Assembly: GCA_026075535.2 (NCBI GenBank)
Contig: AP026539.1
Location: 4,836,001-4,900,000 of the forward strand
Source of the DNA: Tricholoma matsutake
Lineage: Eukaryota > Basidiomycota > Agaricomycetes > Agaricales > Tricholomataceae
Direction: 5' to 3'
DNA length: 64,000 nucleotides
The notes under the pieces were generated by a model that was given only the letters and a program-made list of their open reading frames with translations, searched no databases and was not told the origin of the DNA. The position numbers were made by a program, and so were the translations under genes. Shown here one piece after another: positions 11,729 through 21,298 of the stretch (position 1 is its first letter; every line of letters begins with the position of its first letter).

Positions 11729-12211
11729 ACATCAAAATTTTATTTGGGAAAGCACATGCATTCTGGTTATTCCAGTTATGCTAGTGCCGTGCATCCGGTT
11801 GATCTGACTGTTCCAGGTAAAAATGAGTCCGGGTAGATTCTGGGGATTCCAGAGGTAAAATTGACCCCCCAGTCCAACCCGAATTATGAATTGTGAGAAA
11901 AATATATGGAATTCCCCGGAATTCCAGAAATTCTGATTGGAATGGGCATTCTGACTTGAATCCGACCGGAATAGGTGGAGGAGTGTAATGTACTCATCCA
12001 ATGACCTGTTGCTTTGGTGAAGGGTGAGATGATTTCTTTTGTCTGGTCTTCCTTATTGAGGGCTGGTTCTGTGCAAGGATACTCGACATCAAAAGTGAAG
12101 GACCTTGCCCTGCCTCATGACACCTTTCAGTCTTCCGGATGACCAACTTGCCACAATTACATGCACAGAGATGCTTAGCAGCCATGATTGAGGAGTGGAT
12201 GTTAGTGGACA

Positions 12212-13065
12212 TGCTCATAGGGACACGGGGCTCAGCTCACCAGAATATACCTCTCCACACCCATTATCATCCTCCTCATTGTCAACTTGAGCCTTGATAT
12301 CAATGAAACAGTGGAATGCTGTGCGTCATGCCTTCAGCAACGTTCCTAAGTTTCCTATGAGCAGATATCAGCATTTTGTATTGATTTTTATTGGATTCTT
12401 AGGCTTATTTTTTGTATTATCATTCATTTGGCATGTACTATGTATCTAATTTACTGACTAGCAAAATGAATCAAAAGGAACTTACTCAAGGGGGGAAACA
12501 AGGAGGATGGCGGACCAAGAAAAGTTGAAGGTGGTGGTTGGGATGAAAGCAAGAAAGCATGCGAAAGCCGGCAAACAAATGTTGATATTGTTTGGAATGT
12601 TCAATCCTCAGCTATCTGGTTATGTCCTTACCCTAACATAACCAGATAGCCGAGGATTGAACATTCCAAACAATATCAACATTTGTTTGCCGGCTTTCGC
12701 ATGCTTTCTCGCTTTCATCCCAACCACCACCTTCAACTTTTCTTGGTGCTCCCGCCGTCCTCCTCATTGCCCCCCTTGAGTAAGCTCCTTTGGATTTATT
12801 TTGCTAGTCAGTAAAGTAGATACATAGTACATGCAAAATGAATGATAATACAAAAAATAAGCCTAAGAATCCAATAAAAATTAATACAAAATGCTGATAT
12901 CTGCTCATAGGAAACTTAGGAATGTTGCTGAAGCCATGAGGAACAATGTCCCAGATGCGGTCCACCATTTCCTCAACATTGAGGCTCAAGTGGGCGACGA
13001 GGAGGACAGTAACGGGTCTGGAGATGGACTTCCTGGTAAGTTGACTCCAGCACTCCCTATGAGTG
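12212..13065. repeat. Large head-to-head inverted repeat (arms about 410-430 bp)
   Basis: 12212-12624 and 12637-13065 are inverted copies separated by a 12 bp spacer. The inner part (about 12500-12770) is almost base-perfect; the outer parts are more diverged but align to the ends. The right arm holds the 5' region of the Spt5-like pseudogene. The left arm holds the same sequence in reverse and ends where the Tnp2 N-terminal ORF starts on the minus strand. The centre therefore sits between two divergent reading directions. Confidence 0.85.
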
Positions 13066-15567
13066 CCATTTATATGTTTACATTCTAGACAACTTCATTG
13101 ATGATCAGGTTGGACAACTGAAAGACATGCCAGGGCTCCTGGAGAACAAGCTGCCTGACCGAGGTGAGGAGGATCTGAACAACTTCTTGTCGGGAATCTT
13201 GGAATGGTCGCGTAACCTCAATGCACAGTGGCCAAGATATGACAATGATGTCAATTCCAACAACTCAGACATCCTGGCTGCCATCACTTCATGCATGCCA
13301 ACTAACACAGACTATCCATTACTGAGGGTCTGCTGTGCTGTGAGCCTCAATCATTACAATTTTGTGATAGCCTACTGACTTATTATATCTAGCTAGGGAA
13401 GGAGAGCGACACTGTACCCTACCTGTTTAGGGTTGTGCAACCAGAACACAAGTTGAGGTCTGCATTCTTGCGGGATTCAGTTTGCAGGTGGTTTTATATT
13501 GAGGCCTTCATGAACCCCATGCTGTCTAAGCTGCTACATTCTAACCCACAACTTATTTGCCCACAAGAGGGTTTTGGGGCAATTGACATGGAAGAGTGGA
13601 CTATGCTATTGGATATAGATGATGAAAGGTACCCCTCTGTTGGAGATTGGGTTACCATCCACTGTGGGTTGTACAAAGGGGATGTAGGCTACGTTTGGTC
13701 CATCGAGAACTGGGGTCAAATCACCCTTCTTTTAGTTCCTCATCTCCCTTCCCCTCTTGTGGTTGGTTCTTCTTCCAGGAAAAGGAAACAATCTGGTACC
13801 CACACTGACCCCTGCCTGTTTACCAAGGACATGGTGATGAACTTTGCAAGGAACCATGGCATCACACAATTCCAGAAAGGGGAGGACGATTCGTGGTGGA
13901 CCATCTTGGGTTGTAAGTTTGAGCATGCTCTCGAAGTTAGGACATTCCATCACCATTCAGTCTCGTCTACCTCTGTCTCCATGCCTAGTAGTACATTTTA
14001 TGAGTTTAAAAAGGCCCTTCACCCAGACATCATGAACACGACATTCCCTTGCCCTTCAGAATGGAAATTTTCTGAAGGTGAATGTGTGGTAGCCATTAAG
14101 CCCTCAGAAAAGTGAGGCATTATTAAAGCCATGCATCCTCATTCAGTGGAGGTGGATCTTGAGGATGGCGAGGGCATAGCAAATGTCCCTTGGTCCAATT
14201 TGAGAAAGTATGTTGCCATCGGTGACTTTGCCAAAGTGATAAGTGGAGCTCTCTGTGGAGAAAAAGGATGGGTAGTAGAAATTAGTGGTGATGAATTTGA
14301 AAGTGTTCGGATCGCTGAATGGTCCAAATGCCAAGAAATAAGTGCTGGCATAACAGCTGTTGGAAGGGGTGGCATGCATGGCGGAGTGCTTCACAATATC
14401 CTAATGGTAGGTACATGGCCAAACTTTTGCAACCAACCACTAATCAACCTTTACCAGGGACACCATGTCCATATAAATTGGGTCAAGGTTATTGACCTGC
14501 CACTCACATTTACAAAGCAACAGTCTACATCAAGCAGTACATCAGCAGATCCACTCATTGCCCACACAACCCATCCATTCGCATCAGATCCATCAGAGTG
14601 CATGCCATGGATCAAAACGGAAGTCGTTGTCTGCAAGGTCAAGCATCCAATGAAGGGTTATCATGCAATCGTCAAGGATGTTCTGCCTCTGCAGGACAAT
14701 TTAAGTGGCCTCAGAATAACCACTCAGTTCACCCACATTAACCCTGCCCATTCATTCAAAACTGAGGTTTTGGACTATGACAATGTTGTGGAAGTATCAT
14801 ATGTTACTCTAATTTCTGTTGGCAGGCATTGTGACTAATTTCCTTTTGAGTTCCGGTCTCCACTTATACAATTTTGCCCCGTCTTTGAGTGACCTCTTCA
14901 AACCTCTTCTGAGACATCCTGGGAGGGCTCCAGCACCCCAGCAAACCCCAGCTGATGGTGGTAGTTGTACCCCCATGCCGGATTACATTCTCTCATTGCC
15001 CGCTTGGAATCCATCATCACAGACTCCATGGACTCCCCTCCCTGATTTCCCAGAGATCAAGTTGGCTTCCTTTTCTCATCAGCTGCCTATCTCCCCACAG
15101 CAGCAATGTCCAGTGCACCATCTACTAGACTCGCAACTTACTGGTGCAAAAATGAAGGTATTGGTTATGGGTGGAGAACATAAAGATAAGGAAGTGGCTG
15201 TTACAATTATGCAAGTATCTGGGCAACTATCCATCCAGTTCTCACACTACAAGACATCAGGATTCTAGGTTTCTCCCAAGAACCCTCACCCGATGTGTGA
15301 CAACAGGCCACTTGTTGTGATTGATGGTGAGCACTGTGGCAAAAATGTTCGCCACATCCACCATCGATATGAAGATGGTTGACCAATTGTCATGGTGTCT
15401 GTTATCCATCAGATGGAGGATGGTCAAGGAAGTCTCTCAGAGGAATGCTTGGAGTTCAGTCCTGATGAACTGTGTGTCGGCCATGAAACAAAGGAGGAAA
15501 AACAATGGAATGATGGACTGATGTCTGGTCTTTGCAAGGAGGCGAGGAAGACACATGCAGATAAGTG
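12890..15567 (+). pseudogene. Spt5-like NGN/KOW protein, multi-exon, with nonsense codons
   Basis: Exons run through an acidic N-terminus (VGDEED near 12990), a segment resembling the NGN fold of Spt5 (about 13310-13550, joined across an intron at about 13340-13393), and KOW-like motifs: GDWVTIHCGLYKGDVGYV (13645-13698), GDFAKVISGALCGEKGWV near 14222-14275, and KVLVMGGEHKDKEV near 15154-15200. It closes with GEHCGK...HHRYEDG and ends at TAA 15565-15567. Spt5 binds RNA polymerase II; this expanded agaricomycete family is uncharacterised to my knowledge. TGA at 14113-14115 replaces an arginine, more stops follow after 14826, and frameshifts occur near 15300-15400. Calling it a pseudogene assumes no recoding. 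Confidence 0.7.
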
Positions 15568-16901
15568 ATCAAGTTTTTATGAAGCATAGAATATTTAGAT
15601 ACTCTATAATTTATCCTATGTGCCTGTTACAATTACTTTCTGCTGCTTATTCTGCCCACCATCATCGTCTTTCTTTCTCTCATCATCTTCTTTCTCTCGT
15701 TGTCTTTCTTTCTCTCATCCCCTTGCTTTCTGCCCTGCTTCTTTACTCGTTGAACATTCATGTTGAAGACCAGGTTCACTAGGTGGCTATTATCAATGTA
15801 GATCTGGATTGTGACGTTCTCCTGTATTTCTGATGGTATGTCATGGCAACCTATCAAGTAAGTATCTTTGCATACCTTTTGTTCTGATGGTTGGGTACTG
15901 ACATCTACATCCCCTTTAGGGACTGTGCTGGCTTGTCTGGTATCTATGTGGAGTCTTCAGCTTCCATTTGCCTGCAGACAAACCAGTGCTTACCCAAGAC
16001 ATTGGAGACATCAGGATGGTCAACCCACACCCTATTCTCCAGTAGGCCAAGTTGGTTCTCCACCATATAACTTTCAAGCTCTGTGTCTGGTTCTGTCAGA
16101 CTTTCCTCAACATCAGAGGTGCCATTGCTGATGCTAATAACACTCCCAACATGATGGTGAATAGCAGGGCGAATGTGGGGGGATTTCTGGTTTGTGGACA
16201 TTCTATTGCGCTGTGGATTTCCTGACTTGTAACCTACTTTATATATTGCAGGTTTCATTAGTCTACCCACGTGACCACCCACACCAAGTTGAAGATCCGG
16301 AATGCTAGCAATGTAACGTCTCCCTGTGCATTTACGTTATTCATCCATTAGCTTCTGACACCATCAACTAACATTGGTTCACCCAAGGTCTAGCCTAGAG
16401 CGATGAGAATTGCTGTGTACTTTGAGCCCAAATCCAGTCTAGCAAAATGCATCCCCTGAACATGTTAATTACATCCCTGGCTTTGTGCCCACTCCCTTAC
16501 CCAATGCTCAAGCTCCAGCCCCAAGCAATGAGCACAATTTCAACCCATACGTTAAGTCTAGTCTATAGAAATTCATCACCCTGAATGTGTTAATTGCATC
16601 CCTGTCTTTGCAGCGCCTCCTGCTCCCAACACACAAGCTCTGGCCTTGAGCAATGAGCTGCTGCATACGTTAAGTCCAGTCTACATGAAATGTGTCCCCC
16701 TGAATGGATTGATCGCATCCTGTCATTATTTCCAGGAACATTCAAGTTGTCCTCTGCACAAAACATGGTCCTCAACTTCTAGTTTTTCTGACCCTTGCGC
16801 CAGAAGACTTATCTTGTGGTTCGCCTCTGCAGTGCATAGACTATACATGGATCTTATCCTTTGTTGAGTCCTTAAGAGCGTGTTGTTACCTACCAATCCT
16901 C
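15568..16901. other. No clear gene; loose tandem repeat in right half
   Basis: 15640-15740 is T+C-rich (CTTTCTTTCTCTCATC repeats). 15944-16282 has a minus-strand open stretch of 112 codons with no recognised family. At about 16385-16760 three related blocks begin with TCTAG(T)CTA...AATGCATC(A)CCCTGAA, each about 120-160 bp: a degenerate tandem repeat. Nothing else is supported. Confidence 0.5.
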
Positions 16902-17802
16902 ATGGTGAAAATTTCATTGTCTAAGAAATCCAAGCAAGATGGTAAGGTGAAGTCGGTGTTGACCTCTCTCACAAAGAAAGTGGGAGGTTAGTGTTTCACT
17001 ATTTTGCATTGAGATGTTAATGCTTACTGTGCTACACTTGACTAGGGACAGCAGCAAAAACCTTGGAGGCACAGTTGAAGGAACTAAAGGGTGCAGTCAC
17101 TGTTTTTCTCCTTTGTACATTCCTGACACCATCACCAGCTGAGAATGATGTCTTGCGCAAGGCTGCAGCTGCTAAAGAAAACACCACAATGATGTTACCA
17201 CAGCCACCCAGAGGAAGTGGCATCAGTAACAGATTCAACTTACAAACTGCGATGCACCTTGAGGATGATACTGATTTGTACACTGCCCTTTGCGTAAGTT
17301 GATCCCTTGTGTGCATAGCCTTTCTGAGGATTAGTAGAGTTGTGTCCAGGACTTGACTGCCACAGCTGGGCTTGACTGTTCTGTTACATGGCACTGCCAA
17401 CCAAAGCTGGTCATTGCCAAAATCATTGCAATGGTACATTCTTATCTGCTTTCTTACCTCATTCTTATATGGATCTCCTAGGCTCGAGAGCACCACCACT
17501 ACTTCAAGTGTTTCCTGCACAGTTGGGTGGTTGAAGAATTTATTAAGTCCAGTCTGAAGAACAAGCATGCCTATGCACGTAAACATGGATATTTTGCTGT
17601 AATGACAAACTTGGATGATGTAGTGAGTAATATGGATGAGGATGAGAAGGATGGGGAGAATGCAGAGGATATGGACAATGTGGAGGACAATGCAGGGGAT
17701 GCAGGGGATGTGGAGGATGCAGGGGAAGACATGGAGGATGAAGGTGACAAGGGCAAGAGACTCGAAAAGGATAGGGGTAGCTCAGATATGGATGATGCTT
17801 GA
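16902..17802 (+). CDS. Hypothetical protein with long acidic C-terminal tail, 4 exons
   Basis: The ATG at 16902 opens a Lys-rich first exon (MVKISLSKKSKQDGK), joined by an intron at about 16987-17044. Further introns lie at about 17295-17350 and 17435-17480. The last exon ends with TGA at 17800-17802 after about 50 residues made almost entirely of Asp, Glu, Gly, Met and Asn. The middle contains a Leu-rich helix (TLEAQLKELKGAV) and a segment with REHHHYF...SWVVEEFIKSSLKNK. This layout is reminiscent of small multicopy nuclear proteins of agaricomycetes, but I cannot name a function. A hAT-like element is inserted one base after the stop codon. All splice sites are GT-AG and no stop interrupts the model, so it may be intact. 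Confidence 0.5.
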
Positions 17803-18829
17803 AATGTGATTAGTGTTCTAAGGTTCAGTCCTATGGACCAAAAAAAAACTGGGAACCAAACCAAACCAAACCTCGATCCGGTCCATTTATCAGTTACAAT
17901 TACATACATTTGAGACCAGTCCAGTTCACGGTCACCTTGTTTTCAAAATTATTCAAAACCGATCAAAACTGGTTTAAACCGATTATAACCAGTCTTTTCA
18001 CCCTGGTATATGTATCTACTTTATGCATACCATTCAGAGAGAGAAAAACTAATATTATTATTATACTTCTTATTTTACTACAGTGGGACACGCCCGGGGA
18101 AAAGTGCTGATTTTGAGCATGCTTATATACCTTTGTGGCTGCGCATGGACCATGTGGTCATGTTTGTGCTCCCAAAAATAAAAGTCATACCATTTGTGGA
18201 ATTCATGCATGTCCATCAATGCACAATCATTCAGTCTGGCAGTTGCCAGACAATATGATGCTGGGCATGCAGATATCACTTTGCTGCACATCAAGCAACA
18301 GAAATTAATAGGGCCTTGTAAACATGTAGTGAATTATATTTATGCTTCAATTCTCACCTCCCAACAGTCAGAATCTTATTTGATAGGAAAGAAAGTGAGT
18401 AACAGGGCAAGTGACAATTTTGATAGTTTTATAGCTATAACTTATCTTCCAATGAGTCAAATTTAAAAAGCCATGCAGTTCTAGATTCCCCCCAGAATAT
18501 AGAATAGATTTAAGAGTGAAAATGGCAAGTTCTTATTTCTCACATCTTTGCCATTTGTGAGCTTAATACATGTCAGAAAATAGTTTGAAGGCTTGGAAAT
18601 GAATCATAGAGTGTATCAGTATGTTATGGAATAAGTAGTTAAATGTTCAATGTGATGTGGAAGGGTTGTGGCCAGATATACTGTAAAATGCATTGATTTG
18701 AGGACTTGATCAACTCGAGTTTGACTCAAGTTTGACTTGAGTTCTCAGGCATTTGCAATACTCCATATAAAAATGAAATTCAAGTTGTAGAAGATTAACA
18801 CAATACTCTCTCACTTGTCTAAACAGTAT

Positions 18830-19763
18830 TTTTACCATTGCCAACAGTGGAGGAGGCCTCGGAGTCATTGAAATCAACGCACTCAGTGCATCGATCACTA
18901 TCCAGCCATTGCTGGAACGAGTGTCGACAATGTGTCTTTCTGCCACCTTCCTTCCCTCTTTCATCTGCCCTCTCTTTTTTGATGCTGCACCACCACCCTG
19001 TTAGCACCCATAACCACACAAGCCACCAAGCACAAAACAGAGGGCCCAAATGATGAACTGATGTTGTCTGGGCCCTCGGATAAGTTTTTTTTAGTTGACT
19101 TCTTTCTTTTAAACTAACTAAATGTTTTTCTTCATTTTTAGATTCCTTCTTCTGGATAACGACATCGCCCACCCACAAAATGACACACACAAACCCTATA
19201 GGAACCCCATGCAAGCCCTGTGCTGCTGCTGCAAGCCTCTGCTCGCAGGGCAGCAATGGGCCTGTTTCTGGACCGTGACGACCACATCTGATGCCACCCT
19301 ACACTGCTGCTGCAAGCCTCTGCTCACAGGGTGGCAATGGGCCCTCTCCTGGATGATGATGACCACACAAATGACGAGGATGACAAATGGTGGGGATGAG
19401 GAATGACAGGAATGAGGAATGACAGGAATGAGGAATGACAGGAATGAGGAATGACAGGAATGAGGAATGACAGGAATGAGGAATGACAGGAATGAGGAAT
19501 GACAGGAATGAGGAATGACAGGAATGAGGAATGACAGGAATGAGGAATGACAGGAATGAGGAATGACAGGAATGAGGAATGACAGGAATGAGGAATGACA
19601 GGAATGAGGAATGACAGGAATGAGGAATGACAGGAATGAGGAATGACAGGAATGAGGAATGACAGGAATGAGGAATGACAGGAATGAGGAATGACAGGAA
19701 TGAGGAATGACAGGAATGAGGAATGACAGAACGACATCCGTCATCATTTGGGCCCTATGTGAG
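18830..19763 (+). repeat. Exon-like hairpin modules with minisatellite
   Basis: The first module ends in GGGCCCAAATGATG...TCTGGGCCC (19043-19076), then ATAAGTTTTTTTTAG, AACTAACTAAAT and TTCATTTTTAG at about 19140. The second starts there, carries hairpins near 19225 and 19310 (CTGCAAGCCTCTGCTCGCAG type) and the minisatellite. It ends in TCATCATTTGGGCCCTATGTGAG, where the 835 bp element is inserted. Without that insertion the sequence continues as GTGAGTATTGATT, a normal 5' splice-site pattern. Confidence 0.6.
19397..19728 (+). repeat. 16 bp minisatellite, about 20 copies
   Basis: The unit is GGAATGACAGGAATGA (9+7 half units), nearly perfect over about 330 bp. Because 16 is not a multiple of three and the unit lacks stops on the minus strand, two long minus-strand ORFs run through it with a 16-residue repeat. 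These are products of the repeat and are not called as genes. Confidence 0.95.
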
Positions 19764-20598
19764 TAGTGTTTACAGGTCCAGTCTATGGGACCGAAAAAAA
19801 GACTGAAACTGGACTGGACTGATTAGGACCGGACCAGTGGTCTATTTATGGACCAGTCTTTTTTGGTCCAGTTGCCAGTTGCCCAGTTTTCAAAAATATC
19901 ATAGGACTGATGAAAAACTGGTTTAAATGGGTTGCAACTGGTCTTTTGTAGAAACCCATCTTAGACCACCTTCCCACACATATTTCCATCAATTTCCATC
20001 CCTGGATCATCAAAAATGGTTGAGAATTGGTCAAGATATGACCAAAATCATTTTTGCACAAGTATTTTGTCGTGATCAGAATGACTTTGATTACATTGCT
20101 TATAACTTGTGCAATAAAAATGTTGGGCACACCTGGATACCATTCTAGACATGTTAATAACACAGCAAACTATGAGTACCATGTATATCTCATTTATCTA
20201 GCATCCCTGACAAGTTACAACAACTTGCGAACTACAGACATGAGTTGCATGAGTTCCAGCAATGTCCTTTCGTTCTGGCCATAACATGGTCAAATCCCAA
20301 CGTAATCTCTTAAAAGTTAGATCAAACGACGGGGAATTACCATATCCACCCACTAATACAATGGTTATAAGGTCTTGGTAATATTCACGGAGTTACATAT
20401 GGTTACATTGGTACAACAAATTTTACAACAAAAGACCGGTCCAAACTGGTCTTTTTTCAGTCCATGGACCAATTAGGACCAGTCCTAAACAGTCCAGTTG
20501 CAGTCCCACAATATCTGGGGTCGGTCTGGACCAGTTGCAGTTGCAGGTTGCCCCATTTGGGGGTCAAAAACTGGACGGAACTGGACCTGCAAACACTA
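19764..20598. mobile_element. 835 bp hAT-like MITE nested in the 3.48 kb element
   Basis: The ends are TAGTGTTTACAGGTCCAGT and, inverted, TAGTGTTTGCAGGTCCAGT, with a perfect 8 bp duplication TATGTGAG (19756-19763 and 20599-20606). The interior holds degenerate ACTGGTCC-type subrepeats and no coding sequence. Its ends resemble but differ from those of the surrounding element, so both may be mobilised by related hAT transposases. Confidence 0.9.
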
Positions 20599-20606
20599 TA
20601 TGTGAG

Positions 20607-21080
20607 TATTGATTCATTCCTTTCCTTTCCTTTTAACTAACTAATGGTTTTTTCTTTGTTCTTAAGGTTTTACATATGTTGTAACAACACCATGCCCAAC
20701 CCCAGCACTCCATCCTGAGCCACCACTGTGAGCCCCTGCTTGCAGGGTGGATGGGAGGGTTTAATGACAACAAACAGCAGGGACAACAAGTGGCAGCAAT
20801 GACCAATGGCAGGGAAATGAACAGCGGGGATGGTGAATGGCAGCAACGAACAGCGGCAAGAACACCAGAATGCCCCCCCTCGCTACAAATGCAAGAGGGT
20901 GGGGCTTTTCTCTGTTTTTCTTTTTTTTTTGTTTGTTCTCATTTCTTTTTGTTTGTTCTCATTTCTTTTTGTTTGTTCTCATTTCTTTTTGTTTGCTCTC
21001 ATTTCTTTTTGTTTGTTCTCATTTTCTTTTTTGTTTCATTGCTAACCCCACTGCTGTGAGCACCTGCTCGCAGGGTGTGA
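20607..21080 (+). repeat. Exon-like module with 20 bp T-rich tandem repeat
   Basis: After the intron-like segment, which ends near 20666 in CTTAAG, come the hairpin blocks CACTGTGAGCCCCTGCTTGCAGGGTGG (split here as CACTGTGAGC / GCTTGCAGGGTGG, near 20724-20750) and CTGTGAGCACCTGCTCGCAG (near 21052-21073). At about 20930-21035 the 20 bp unit TTCTCATTTCTTTTTGTTTG repeats about five times. Confidence 0.6.
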
Positions 21081-21298
21081 ATGTAAATACTTTTATCTAC
21101 TATATAATACAATTTAGACATGAAAACTGGTTGAAACTGGTCTAAACCGGTAGACTGAACCGATTGGGACTGGTCCTAATTGGTTCAGTTATGGTCCAAC
21201 TAACTTGATGTACTGGTCTAGACCGGTTATGGTCCCGGTTAACCCTCTTAGAGGTCAAAAAACTGGACCGAACTGAACCTTAAAACACTAAATGTGAT

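Larger units (their letters stand above)
10184..11996. mobile_element. Element B: 1.8 kb non-coding TIR element inside Tnp2
   Basis: The ends are inverted copies of TTACACTCCTCCACCTATTCC. The flanking direct repeat is TCCAATG (10177-10183 and 11997-12003), with more mismatched bases around it, so the original duplication may have been longer. Removal with one copy rejoins the Tnp2 N-terminal frame. Structure parallels element A: GGATTC/GGAATC subrepeats at the edges, outward-facing tRNA-like sequences inside both termini, a G+C-rich middle with two GAGCA..TGCTC hairpins and one GGCCCAAA palindrome with an intron-like tail. An A+T-rich stretch with short inverted CCCTC/GAGGG repeats lies at 10540-10820. 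Confidence 0.8.
9432..12218 (-). pseudogene. Tnp2-type (CACTA) transposase, N-terminal half, split by element B
   Basis: The minus strand starts at the ATG at 12216-12218. It encodes a short Cys-rich head (CACNCGK), continues in frame across element B (10184-11996) once that is removed, then gives an acidic linker and a segment with SVWDLLGE (about 9640-9665). It ends at FPQFSL near 9450, right against the LTR. This order matches the N-terminus that precedes the Cys-rich and catalytic part of agaricomycete Tnp2 proteins. The rest lies at 32533-35440. Damage includes two TGA codons near 10156-10173, where arginine CGA is likely, and frameshifts near 9500-9550. Confidence 0.75.
17811..21290. 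mobile_element. 3.48 kb non-autonomous hAT-like element carrying hairpin modules
   Basis: The termini are TAGTGTTCTAAGGTTCAGT and, inverted at the right, TAGTGTTTTAAGGTTCAGT. The 8 bp target duplication AATGTGAT is perfect (17803-17810 and 21291-21298). TAGTG ends and an 8 bp duplication are hAT hallmarks. Subterminal regions are full of ACTGGT/ACCGGT/GGTCC subrepeats. No transposase was seen. Cargo includes two or three exon-like hairpin modules, a 16 bp minisatellite, a 20 bp T-rich tandem repeat and a nested relative at 19764-20598. Confidence 0.85.

Noticed and set aside
19196..19747. Long minus-strand ORFs of 183 and 137 codons
   Set aside because: They are translations of the 16 bp minisatellite and have no start context or homology of their own.
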